A stretch of DNA of 42,322 bases from contig REBS01000078.1 in assembly GCA_007692605.1 (NCBI GenBank), positions 1 to 42,322 of the forward strand, in the 5' to 3' direction. The notes under the pieces were generated by a model. The model was not told the origin of the DNA, searched no databases, and worked only from the letters and a program-made list of their open reading frames with translations. The position numbers were made by a program, and so were the translations under genes. Source of the DNA: Gemmatimonadales bacterium. GTDB taxonomy: Bacteria > Gemmatimonadota > Gemmatimonadetes > Longimicrobiales > Gaopeijiaceae. Shown piece by piece: positions 1-8,732 of this stretch. Position 1 is the first letter of the stretch. The number at the start of each line of letters is the position of its first letter.

Positions 1-1
1 G

Positions 2-775
2 ACCGGGCTCGACGTGGTGGCCCACTACGCCTGTCGCAATCGGCACATGGTCGGGATGATCTCGGACCTTCTGGGCGCGGCCTCGGGTGGGGTTCGAAAC
101 GTGCTCATCGTCACCGGCGACCCCTCGCCCGCCGGCCCCTATCCCGATCGCACCGCCGCGCTCGACATCGACTCGATCGGGCTCACCAATGTGCTGCACC
201 ACCTCAACCGGGGGGTGGACCCCGGCGGGCACCCGGTGAGCCCGCCCGCCCGCTTCGTGCTCGGGGTGGCGGTGGGCCAGCACGCGCCCGATGCCGATCA
301 GGAGCTCCGGCGCTTTCGCTGGAAGGTCGAGGCCGGGGCGGAGTTCGCCGTCACCCAGCCCGTTTTCGACCCCGCTGCCGCTCATCGATTCCTGGACCGG
401 GCCTTCGACGAGGAGGTCGCCGACGTCCCCTCGGTCCGCCGCATCCCCATCCTGGCCGGCCTCTGGCCCCTCGACTCGGTGCGCACCGCCGAGTTCCTGC
501 ACCACGAGCTCCCCGGGGTCCGGATCCCCGACGCCGTCATGGAGCGGATGAGCGCTGCCGAGGCCCGGGGTGCCGAGGCGGCGCGCGAAGAGGGCGTGCA
601 GATCGCGGTCGAGGCCGCACGGGCCCTACTCCCCCGGGTGCAGGGGATTCATGTATCGAGCCCGCGCGGACAGGCGGAGCTGGGCCTCGAGGTGGTCCGC
701 AGGGTCCGGCTCCTGCGGGAGGGGGCGGCGGCCTTGTCGTCGGCCCATACTGCGACTGGGGACGGGGCCGGCTGA
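2..775 (+). CDS. Methylenetetrahydrofolate reductase domain, 3' part of a probable homocysteine S-methyltransferase/MTHFR fusion (partial)
   Basis: The frame is open from the window edge, so the true start lies upstream. The visible 257 residues form the FAD-dependent TIM barrel that reduces 5,10-methylene-THF to 5-methyl-THF, the methyl donor for methionine synthesis. Recognisable segments are HYACRNRHMVGMISDLLGA, VLIVTGDPSPAGPYPD, DIDSIGL, the KVEAGAEFAVTQPVFD strand and IPILAGLWPLDSVRTAEFL. The wording is closest to the C-terminal half of YitJ-type bifunctional enzymes, which carry a zinc-dependent homocysteine methyltransferase in front. That half would lie outside the window, so the fusion is inferred. 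The stop overlaps the next start (TGATG), implying coupled translation with a second MTHFR-like gene. The cytosolic reductase assignment is secure; the fusion is likely. Confidence 0.88.
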   Translation, partial: TGLDVVAHYACRNRHMVGMISDLLGAASGGVRNVLIVTGDPSPAGPYPDRTAALDIDSIGLTNVLHHLNRGVDPGGHPVSPPARFVLGVAVGQHAPDADQELRRFRWKVEAGAEFAVTQPVFDPAAAHRFLDRAFDEEVADVPSVRRIPILAGLWPLDSVRTAEFLHHELPGVRIPDAVMERMSAAEARGAEAAREEGVQIAVEAARALLPRVQGIHVSSPRGQAELGLEVVRRVRLLREGAAALSSAHTATGDGAG

Positions 776-1665
776 TGGCGGTCGGTGAGCCCACCACCCG
801 GCACGCTCCCACCGCGCGCGGCGGCCCCTTCCTCGAGGCCCTGCGTGCCCCCACCCCCCTGCGCGCCGTGGAGCTGCGCCCACCGCCCGCCCGCCTCTCG
901 GGCGACGACTCCCGCGACGCCTGGATCGACTTGGACCGGGGGGTACGCCGGCTCCTTCAGCGGGAGCGCTTCGTGCTCTTCACCGACGACGCCGTCGGCG
1001 ACCGCGAGGAGGAGAGCCTGCGGGTGCTCAGCGACGGGCTCGGAGGCGAGGCCGACCTCTCCCGTGTCGTTCCCTTCCTGACCTGCAAGCACTCCCTCGA
1101 ATACTGCCGGCTCTTTGGACGCCGCGCCGGGGCCGAGGGGCTCGGTGGAGTCACCGTCACCGGAGGCGACCGCGAGGTCGGCGTGCCCCGATGCCTCCCC
1201 CGCTCCCGAGACCTGCGGGCCGAACTGCGCCCCCGCGTACCCGGCCTTCCCCTAGGAGCCTGGGTGAATCCCTACCGCGACCCGACGGGGCAGGTCGAGC
1301 TCCTCCAGGATCCCGAGCACCAGGCCGACTACTTCCTGACGCAGGTGGTCTCTCATCACGACATGGAGCCGGTGGACCGCTTTCTCGAAGAGGCCCGGCG
1401 GCGCGATCTGACCCTGCCGGGCCTCTTCGGAGTCTTCTTCTACCGAAGCGCGAATCCCGAGACCCTGGAGCGGCTGGCCGACTTCATGCCCGTGCCGGCC
1501 GACGCCCTCACGGCCGAATTCGAGGCGGGGGCCGCCGCCGAAGAGATCTGCGCCCGCACCCTGCGCGCCCTCGCCGAACGGGGGGTCCACAAGGTCTACG
1601 TGAGCAACCTGAAGATCGTCGAAGCGGCACGACGTCTGGACGCGGTGGAAGACCTCCTCGAATGA
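775..1665 (+). CDS. Methylenetetrahydrofolate reductase-related TIM-barrel protein
   Basis: This 296-residue protein starts on an ATG that shares bases with the upstream stop codon (TGATG), so the two genes are almost certainly one operon. The sequence reads as a second, divergent MTHFR-superfamily barrel. It has an early substrate-side segment (VVPFLTCKHSLEYC), a central GVTVTGGDREVG that matches the place of the LxGDPP segment in MTHFR, LGAWVNPYRDPTGQ, YFLTQVVSHHD in place of the FxxTQ strand, and GLFGVFFYRSANPETLERL near the end. The conserved barrel order supports the family. The exact substrate is uncertain: it may reduce a folate, act as a partner subunit, or have diverged. The first 30 residues are proline- and alanine-rich and probably flexible. 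Confidence 0.7.
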   Translation: MAVGEPTTRHAPTARGGPFLEALRAPTPLRAVELRPPPARLSGDDSRDAWIDLDRGVRRLLQRERFVLFTDDAVGDREEESLRVLSDGLGGEADLSRVVPFLTCKHSLEYCRLFGRRAGAEGLGGVTVTGGDREVGVPRCLPRSRDLRAELRPRVPGLPLGAWVNPYRDPTGQVELLQDPEHQADYFLTQVVSHHDMEPVDRFLEEARRRDLTLPGLFGVFFYRSANPETLERLADFMPVPADALTAEFEAGAAAEEICARTLRALAERGVHKVYVSNLKIVEAARRLDAVEDLLE

Positions 1666-1852
1666 TTCGCCGGTGACGGCCTGCGGCGTCTCCCTGCGCT
1701 ACAACTCCATGACGGGTGGAACGACCGATCTGACGAGGGTCGGGAAGGATCGAAAGGGGCCACGCCGCATTTCTTGCCCGGTGTTGGGCTCGGAAGTACG
1801 TTGAGCCTTCCATCCTGCAGGGCATTCAGCAGGGGATCGAAAAGGGGAGGCC

Positions 1853-4252
1853 ATGGCGGACTATTCGCAGGAAAAGCAGCCGATGCGGATCTTTACGGAT
1901 CTGCCCGACGACACCCTGCTTCTCGAGGAGCTGAATGGCGAAGAGGGGGTCTCCCGCCCCTACCGATTCACTCTCGATCTCGTGTCCGAGGACCCGAACG
2001 TCGACGGCGAGGGGCTCCTGCGGAGCGAGGTGCGGGTCGAGATCGGCCTCCCCGAAGGCGGCACCCGGCATATCCACGGAATCATCCGAAGCTTCTCGCA
2101 GCGGGGACAGTCACGGGATCTGGTGACGTATCGGGTCGAGGTGGTGCCGTGGCTCTGGTTCCTCTCGCTGGCCCGCGACAGCCGGATCTTCCAGGGCAAG
2201 TCGGTGCTCGAGATCGTCGAGGAGGTCTTTCAGGGCCAGGGGTACTCGGACTTCGACATCCGATGCACCCGGAGCTACGAGAGTCGCGAGTACACCGTCC
2301 AGTACCGTGAATCCAACCTGAACTTCGTTTCGCGGCTGCTCGAAGAGGAGGGCATCTTCTACTTCTTCGAGCATTCGGACTCCGGCCACATGCTCGTGCT
2401 CGCCGATGATGCGGCGGCCTTCCCGGACTGCGAGGGCCAGCCCGAAGCCCGGATGCACTCCCAGGCGGTACCCGAGGAAGATGTCGTCCTGGAGCTGGTG
2501 CGCGAGCATCAGGTGCACTCCGGCGAGGTCACGGTGGGTGGCTATGACTACCTGCAGCCCTCGCTGACGCTCCGGACCACCGTGGCCGGCGATGAGCCCG
2601 AGGAGCTCTACGAACAGCCCGAGGGATTCGAGGACCTGGACCGAGGCGACCACCTGGCGCGATTGGCGCTCGAGAGGGAAGAGGCCCGAAGGCAGATGGC
2701 GCAAGGCGAGAGCACCTGCCGCGGCTTCGTGAGCGGCACCTCGTTCGAGCTACTGGACCACTTCGGCGACGATGTGAACCGGACCTGGGTCCTGATGGAG
2801 CTCCGGCACAAGGCCAGGAATGCCGCCTTCCGGGGCGGATCGGGCCGCGGGGAGTTCGACTACCGCAACGAGTTCGTGGCCATGCCCGACGGGGTCCCCT
2901 ACCGGCCTCCCCTGCGCGCGCGAAAGCCCCGGATCCACGGAGCGCAGACCGCGCAGGTGGTGGGGCCCTCGGGCGAGAAAATCTGGGTCGACGAGTACAG
3001 CCGCGTGAAGGTCCACTTCCACTGGGACCGCCTCGGTGGTCGCGACGACGGAAGCTCCTGCTGGGTCCGCGTGAGCCAGAACTGGGCCGGCAAACAGTGG
3101 GGTGGCATGTTCATCCCGCACGTCGGCCAGGAGGTCATCGTCGATTTCCTGGAGGGCGATCCGGACCGCCCCATCATCACCGGCCGCGTCTACAACGCCG
3201 AGCACATGCCCCCCCAGGACCTGCCGGCCAACAAGCACAAGAGCATCATCGAAGATGATTTCGGCAACGAGATGGTGTTCGACGCGACGCCGGGCAGCGA
3301 GCACATTCGGATTCACTCGCCCAGTCACACCTCCACCATCGAGCTGGGCCGAAGTCTCTTCTTCAAGTCCGATAGCGACTGGATGGCCATAATCGACGGA
3401 GACGCAGGCTCGATCCACAAGGGGCCGCAGATAGGCGGAAACATCGGGGCGAAGTACGAGATCGACCTGGGAGGCAAATTTTCCGCATTTGTGGGTTTCA
3501 AGTTCGACCTTTCCCTCTCAGAGGCTTTTAAGATCGAGCTCGGACCGTCGGTGAAGATAGCTACCGGAAAGGAGTACAAGTTTTCGAAGTCGGCCTTCAA
3601 GCAACAGACGACCAAGGAGATCCTCCTTTCGTCGGCAAAGTCCGCCGTCATCACCGGGGGTTCCGGCAAGGAGTCCATTGTGGACGGAAACGCCGAGCGA
3701 CTTGTCCTGCAGTACGGCAAGGAGGCCAAGAAGGAGGAGTCCGTCCGGTCCAAGGTAGCGCATACGTTGGCGTTCTCGGCGGGTCTGATTGGCGGACTCG
3801 CCTCGTCTATATTGGCCTCCGTGGACTGGTCCAAGGAGGAGGAGGCGGATCTTCGAAGCTATGCGATCCTGGGAGCCGGTGGCCTGATCCCGGCGGCGCA
3901 CGGTACTGTGGGTCTGATCGGGCATATCATGAATGTCAAGAAGAAGGAGAAGATCGAGGACAGTGACTCCTTTCACGGTGGCGGTGGCTCAAAGCACTCG
4001 AACGCAATCTTCAACAAGGAAGGTGTTTTTCTCACTGCCTATGGGCCGTCCCGACAGGCATGGCTCTCCCTCTTCGGAGACGGCAGTCAAAAGGGAAAGG
4101 CGGCCATTCAATCCGACAAGGAAATCGAGTTGAAGTCCAAGATGGTCAAGTTGGAAGCGGAGATGTTGATGGTGCTCAAGGCCAAGAACGTGATCATCGA
4201 GTCCAACGCCATCACGACCCTGAAGGGTACGAAAATGATCAAGATCGGCTGA
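1853..4252 (+). CDS. vgrG: Type VI secretion spike protein VgrG (TssI) with an extended C-terminal domain
   Basis: VgrG trimerises into the needle tip of the contractile type VI secretion system and carries effectors. The 799 residues show the gp27-like base (about 10-360, with the typical VQYRESNLNFVSRLLEEEGI). A gp5-type OB fold follows at about 364-452 (RVKVHFHWDR, WVRVSQNWAGKQWGGMFIPH, GQEVIVDFLEGDPDRPIITG). The beta-prism part begins at KSIIEDDFGNEMVFDATPG. From about residue 500 the DNA is clearly lower in GC than its surroundings. The tail there holds two hydrophobic glycine/alanine-rich segments (about 634-657 and 668-692) between beta-prism-like stretches; the last one ends in KNVIIESNAITTLKGTKMIKIG-type sequence. 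GGAGG lies only 2 nt before the chosen ATG, so a second in-frame ATG at 1883 is possible. The downstream DUF2169 and PAAR-like genes support the role. Confidence 0.95.
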   Translation: MADYSQEKQPMRIFTDLPDDTLLLEELNGEEGVSRPYRFTLDLVSEDPNVDGEGLLRSEVRVEIGLPEGGTRHIHGIIRSFSQRGQSRDLVTYRVEVVPWLWFLSLARDSRIFQGKSVLEIVEEVFQGQGYSDFDIRCTRSYESREYTVQYRESNLNFVSRLLEEEGIFYFFEHSDSGHMLVLADDAAAFPDCEGQPEARMHSQAVPEEDVVLELVREHQVHSGEVTVGGYDYLQPSLTLRTTVAGDEPEELYEQPEGFEDLDRGDHLARLALEREEARRQMAQGESTCRGFVSGTSFELLDHFGDDVNRTWVLMELRHKARNAAFRGGSGRGEFDYRNEFVAMPDGVPYRPPLRARKPRIHGAQTAQVVGPSGEKIWVDEYSRVKVHFHWDRLGGRDDGSSCWVRVSQNWAGKQWGGMFIPHVGQEVIVDFLEGDPDRPIITGRVYNAEHMPPQDLPANKHKSIIEDDFGNEMVFDATPGSEHIRIHSPSHTSTIELGRSLFFKSDSDWMAIIDGDAGSIHKGPQIGGNIGAKYEIDLGGKFSAFVGFKFDLSLSEAFKIELGPSVKIATGKEYKFSKSAFKQQTTKEILLSSAKSAVITGGSGKESIVDGNAERLVLQYGKEAKKEESVRSKVAHTLAFSAGLIGGLASSILASVDWSKEEEADLRSYAILGAGGLIPAAHGTVGLIGHIMNVKKKEKIEDSDSFHGGGGSKHSNAIFNKEGVFLTAYGPSRQAWLSLFGDGSQKGKAAIQSDKEIELKSKMVKLEAEMLMVLKAKNVIIESNAITTLKGTKMIKIG

Positions 4253-4330
4253 TACACCGGCCGACTTTTCAACGTCATCTGATGCAGGGGTCCCCGCGGG
4301 CTCACGCACCGGGACCTCCATGGGCACCAC

Positions 4331-6742
4331 ATGCGAATCCTCACTCCCCACCCCCTCAGCGTCGCGCCCATCGCGGGGCGGATTCCCTTTCCCGGGCATT
4401 CGCTCACGCTGGTGGCCAAGGGGCTCTTCCGCCTCGAAGAGGGGTGGGTCCGGGAGCTGCTGGAGGGTGAGGAGCTCTCCTTTCCGACCGGCGACGTTCC
4501 CGCGGGCGAAGACGAAGACGAGGCCGGTGAGATCCGCTATGCCAACGACTTCGCCTTCTTCAAGCCGCGCACCGACCTGATCCTGGTGGGGCGCTGTCAT
4601 CCTCCGGGGGGCGAGGCGGTTGGGTCGTGCAGGGTCGGATTCCAGGTGGGCGATCACGCGCGGAGCCTGCAGGTGTTCGGCGACCGCTGGTGGGCCGGCG
4701 AGGGCGTGGGCCACCGGATGACCGAGCCCCATCCGTTCACCGAGATGGAGCTCTCGTGGGAGCGGGCCTACGGGGGCGTGGAGTCTCCGGACAATCCCGT
4801 CGGTCGCGGCGACCGGCCCGTCACCCTGGAGGACGGCCGGCAGGCCTGGCCCCTCCCGAACATCGAGAGCCCCCGGCAACTGGTGCAGTCTCCCGACGAG
4901 CGGCCGACCCCCGCCGGATTCGCCCCGGTCCCCCTCACCTGGGAGCCGCGGCGCTCCCGCTCGGGCACCTACGACGACACCTGGTTGGAGAATCGCTGGC
5001 CCTGGTTCCCGGAAGATCTGGACTGGAGCCTCTTCAACGCTGCCGCGCCCGACATGCAGCCCGAGGGCTTCCTTACGGGGGACGAGGAGGTCCGTCTCGA
5101 GAACCTCCGGCGCGGGGAGCCCGACTTCCGCACCCGGCTTCCCGGCCTGCGGGTCCGGTGCTTCCTGAACGTCCTCCCCGAAGGTGTGGAAGCGCCACCC
5201 TCGACAGAAAAGGCCCGGCAGGACTGGACTCCTCCCCCGCGTGAGGATATGGAGTTTCGCGAAGTCCCCCTGGAGCTGGACACCCTCTGGGTGGACGCCG
5301 AGGAGGGGCTCCTGGCGCTGGTCTGGCGCGGATACACCCCGGTCCGCACCGAGGAGTTCGACGAGGTCCGCCACCTCTACCTTCATGTCGAGGCTCTCGA
5401 AGACGACCCGGCCGATCTCGACACCTGCCGCGCCGCCTTCTGGACGCTCCTCGACGAGGAGGAGGGCGAAGCTGCCGACGAGCCCGACCTCATCGACGCG
5501 CTGGCCGAGCCCGAGGGTACGGACTCCGCCTCCGACCCCGCCGAGGAGGAGGAGCCCGAAGACGAGGACGATCTCGAGATCGACCTCCCCTTCGATCCCA
5601 TGGAGAAGCTCCGGGCCGACATGGAGGCGATGGGCATCGACCCCGACAATCCTCCCGAGCCCACCCCCGAGGAGCGGGAGGCCGCGAAGGAGTATTTTCG
5701 CGCAGAGGGCCGAGACGACCTGGTGGCCCTCCTGGAAATGTCAGAAGAGGATGAGGAGGACGAAGAGGAAGGGCCCCCCCCACCCTGGTCGCGCGAGCGG
5801 GTGGTCGAGCTGCACGGGCAGGGGGAGCCCCTGGAGGACGCCGATCTGAGGGGGCTGGACCTGTCCGGTCTGGAGCTTCCCGGGCTCGAGGCCCTCGAGG
5901 CGGACTTCACCGGTGCGAATCTGTCCGGTACGGATCTGAGCGATGCCCAGCTGTCCGCCGCGACGCTCTCGGGAGCCGATCTCTCGGGTGCCCGCCTTCA
6001 GGGGGCGACCCTGGCCGGGTGTGACCTTACCGAGGCCCGCATCTCCAAGGCCGTTCTGATCGAGGCCGACCTCTCGGGCAGTCGCCTGGACCAGGCCGAC
6101 CTGCGCGGGGCCGATCTGACCGACGCGTTCCTGGACGACTGCCGGATGACCGGGGCGGATCTGACCGGGGTGGAAGCCGCCGATGCCGTCTTTACCGGAG
6201 CGGATCTCTCCGATGCCCTTCTGCTTCGCGGGCACTTCAAGGGCGGGGATTTCACGGGTGCGACCATGGATCGGGTGGACGCCCGGGAGGCCGTCTTCGA
6301 GTCGGCGGAGTTCGGCCAGGTGAGCGCCGTCGAGGGCATGTTCGCCTCGGCCGACATGACGGAGTTGCGCGCCGCCGATGCCCTGGACTTCACCGGAGCC
6401 AACTTCTCGCAGGTGCAGGCCCGGGAGTCGGTCTGGTCGGGCGCCACCCTGGAGAGGGCGGTTCTGGCCTGGGCGATGCTCGAAGGCGCCGACTTCACCG
6501 GGGCGAACCTGCGGGGAGCGGACTTCTATGCGGCGCACCTGAAGGGGGCGCGCTTCGCCAAGGCCGACCTGCTGGACGCCCGGCTGGCCACCGCCGACGC
6601 CTTCGAGGCGTCGTTCGAGAAGGCGGACCTGGCACGGGCCGACCTGCGGGGGGGCAATTTCTACGGCGCGGAGTTCCTGGACGCCCGCTTCTGGGAGACC
6701 GCCACCGAGGGTGCGAATTTCCGGATGACCAAGTATGGATGA
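4331..6742 (+). CDS. DUF2169 protein fused to a pentapeptide-repeat beta-helix
   Basis: The 803-residue protein has three parts. Residues 1 to about 330 are a DUF2169 domain, common in type VI spike clusters and thought to assist loading of the tip or an effector. Visible features are an N-terminal PHPLSVAPIAGRIPFPGHSL, DFAFFKPRTDLILVGRCHPP, and a WERAYGG segment. Residues about 357-490 form a strongly acidic linker rich in Glu and Asp. From about residue 500 to the end there are A(D/N)LxG-type pentapeptide repeats, which fold as a right-handed quadrilateral beta-helix. The repeat part opens with a short helix (RERVVELHGQGEPLEDADLR) that reappears at the start of the next protein. The gene follows vgrG by 78 bp and overlaps the next gene by 8 bp. 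The domain assignments are firm; the biochemical job is not known. Confidence 0.88.
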   Translation: MRILTPHPLSVAPIAGRIPFPGHSLTLVAKGLFRLEEGWVRELLEGEELSFPTGDVPAGEDEDEAGEIRYANDFAFFKPRTDLILVGRCHPPGGEAVGSCRVGFQVGDHARSLQVFGDRWWAGEGVGHRMTEPHPFTEMELSWERAYGGVESPDNPVGRGDRPVTLEDGRQAWPLPNIESPRQLVQSPDERPTPAGFAPVPLTWEPRRSRSGTYDDTWLENRWPWFPEDLDWSLFNAAAPDMQPEGFLTGDEEVRLENLRRGEPDFRTRLPGLRVRCFLNVLPEGVEAPPSTEKARQDWTPPPREDMEFREVPLELDTLWVDAEEGLLALVWRGYTPVRTEEFDEVRHLYLHVEALEDDPADLDTCRAAFWTLLDEEEGEAADEPDLIDALAEPEGTDSASDPAEEEEPEDEDDLEIDLPFDPMEKLRADMEAMGIDPDNPPEPTPEEREAAKEYFRAEGRDDLVALLEMSEEDEEDEEEGPPPPWSRERVVELHGQGEPLEDADLRGLDLSGLELPGLEALEADFTGANLSGTDLSDAQLSAATLSGADLSGARLQGATLAGCDLTEARISKAVLIEADLSGSRLDQADLRGADLTDAFLDDCRMTGADLTGVEAADAVFTGADLSDALLLRGHFKGGDFTGATMDRVDAREAVFESAEFGQVSAVEGMFASADMTELRAADALDFTGANFSQVQARESVWSGATLERAVLAWAMLEGADFTGANLRGADFYAAHLKGARFAKADLLDARLATADAFEASFEKADLARADLRGGNFYGAEFLDARFWETATEGANFRMTKYG

Positions 6743-8732
6743 CGCACGGGGTGGATTCGGCGACGGCGGGGGGATGGGCGAAAGCGACCCGCGCCTGCGC
6801 AACTACACCCGCCGCCTCAGTGCCGAAGAGCTGCGGGAGCTGGCGGCGGCGGGGGAGCCCCTGGTGGGGGTCATCCTCGAAGACCTGGATCTGACCGGTC
6901 TGGATCTAGCCGGTCTGGATCTCTCGATGGCCAATCTTCGGCGGGTCCGCCTTCCGGGAGTGAATCTCGAGGGCGCCTCCCTGGCGGGGGCACTTCTGAA
7001 CGATGTCGACTTCACCGGCGCCCGGGCTGCGGGTGTGGATCTGTCCGGGGTCACGGCCGTCAACGTCGACTTCGACGACGCCGACCTCTCGGGGGCGAGT
7101 CTGGCCGCCGCCCACTTCGAGGCCGAGTGGCGCCTGAAGGTCGATCCGGCCGAACTGGACCTGAGCGAGGGGCTCGAGAACCTGACCGAAGACGACATGG
7201 AGCTGGGCCGCTGCGGGTTCCGGGGCGCCCGGCTGAACGGGGCCCTTCTGGCGGGGCTCGAGTGCGACGGGGTGGACCTCTCGTCGGCCGACCTGACCGA
7301 GGCTGTGCTGGCCGGAGCCGAGTTCGAAGGGTGCGCGCTGACCGGCGCCCGGCTCCGCTCGGCGGATCTGCGCAGTGCCCGCATTCGGCTCTGCGACCTG
7401 ACCGACGCGCATTTGACCGAGGCCGATCTGTCGGGCGCCACCCTCGAAGAGGTCGCCCTGTCCGGAGCGGCCATCGCCGGGGCCGACCTCACCGGAGCCA
7501 CCATCCGCCAGGTGCCGCTCGGCGAGGCCACGGGCACCCCCCGCGCGCTCGAGGGCGCGGAGCTCGAGGGTTGCACCCTGGCCGGTGTCGAGTGGCCGGC
7601 GATCTCACTGGCCGGGGCGCGGATCTCCGACTGCACCCTGGACGGGGCCGATCTGTCCGGCTGTGATCTCAGGGAGGCCGTGGTCGAGTCCTCGAGTCTG
7701 GGCGAGGTCACCCTCGCTCGCGTCGATCTGCGCGGGGCCATCCTTCGGGGCTGCCGACTCGAGGGGGCCACCTGGCCGGAGGCCCGGCTCGAGGAGACCA
7801 ACTGGCCGGGGTGCGACCTGACCGGCGTCGACCTTTCGGGAATCCACTTCCCCGGCGCGGACTTTTCGGGGGTGGTCGCGCCGGGCGCACACTTCCGGAA
7901 CTGTCGACTCCACGACACCGATTTCTCGGGGGCCGATCTATCCAACGCGGAGTTCGTCGGCGCCTCGCTCGACAGCACGGTCTTTTCCGATGCGGATCTT
8001 TCCGGGGCATCGTTTCGCGGCGCGACCCTCTTCGACTTCTGTGAGCTCTCGGGCGCCCGCTGCGAGGGGATGGATCTGAGCGGGGTCCTCGTCGAGCGCA
8101 CCGACTTCGACGGGCTGGACCTCACGAGCCTCACGCTCGAGGGGACTCGAATGCGCGCCTGCAGCCTCACCGGGTGCACCCTCGAGGGGATGGAGCTGCC
8201 CGGGATGGACCTGACCGACTGCGATCTGTCGGGGGCCCGGATGGCGGGAGTGGTTCTCGAGCGGGCACTCTGCAAGGGGGTGGATTTCAGTGGAACCTCG
8301 CTGCGCGAGGCCCGGCTTGCGGGGATCCATGCGTATGCGGCCCGCTTTCCCGAGGCCGACCTCGAGGGAGCCGACCTGCGCCAGTCCGACTGTCGGATGT
8401 CCGACTTCAGCGGGGCCGAACTGACGCGGGCGGATTTTTCCGGCGCCCGACTGGATCGGACCCTCTGGGTGGAAGCGACGGCAAAGGAGGCTCGCTTCAC
8501 CGCCTGTCGCCTGGACTTTGCCGATCTGAGCCATCTGGACTGCGAGGGGGCCGACTTCCGGGGTGCCTCGCTCATTCAGGCCGACCTTCACCGGATCCAG
8601 GACCGCTACGCCGACTGGTCCGATGCCAACCGCCGGGGGGTCCGCGAGACCGATCCCGACCTTCTGGCTGCCGAAACCTATACGCCACCGGCGCCGCCGG
8701 CGGTGTCCTCTTCAACGGGAGACGCAACATGA
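6735..8732 (+). CDS. Long pentapeptide-repeat protein of the spike island
   Basis: These 665 residues consist almost wholly of tandem pentapeptides (A/S-D/N-L/F-S/T/R-G). They predict a very long right-handed beta-helix with an acidic surface. The N-terminal segment (SAEELRELAAAGEPLVGVIL) repeats the entry helix seen before the repeats of the upstream protein, so the two repeat regions are probably related by duplication. The C-terminus is a short Pro/Ala/Ser tail. The start overlaps the upstream gene by 8 bp and the stop overlaps the DUF3540 start as ATGA, so it belongs to the same translation-coupled operon. Pentapeptide proteins such as Qnr and MfpA mimic DNA and bind gyrase. Here the association with VgrG and PAAR suggests a spike accessory, cargo or stabiliser. 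No signal peptide or membrane segment is visible. Confidence 0.88.
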   Translation: MDDARGGFGDGGGMGESDPRLRNYTRRLSAEELRELAAAGEPLVGVILEDLDLTGLDLAGLDLSMANLRRVRLPGVNLEGASLAGALLNDVDFTGARAAGVDLSGVTAVNVDFDDADLSGASLAAAHFEAEWRLKVDPAELDLSEGLENLTEDDMELGRCGFRGARLNGALLAGLECDGVDLSSADLTEAVLAGAEFEGCALTGARLRSADLRSARIRLCDLTDAHLTEADLSGATLEEVALSGAAIAGADLTGATIRQVPLGEATGTPRALEGAELEGCTLAGVEWPAISLAGARISDCTLDGADLSGCDLREAVVESSSLGEVTLARVDLRGAILRGCRLEGATWPEARLEETNWPGCDLTGVDLSGIHFPGADFSGVVAPGAHFRNCRLHDTDFSGADLSNAEFVGASLDSTVFSDADLSGASFRGATLFDFCELSGARCEGMDLSGVLVERTDFDGLDLTSLTLEGTRMRACSLTGCTLEGMELPGMDLTDCDLSGARMAGVVLERALCKGVDFSGTSLREARLAGIHAYAARFPEADLEGADLRQSDCRMSDFSGAELTRADFSGARLDRTLWVEATAKEARFTACRLDFADLSHLDCEGADFRGASLIQADLHRIQDRYADWSDANRRGVRETDPDLLAAETYTPPAPPAVSSSTGDAT

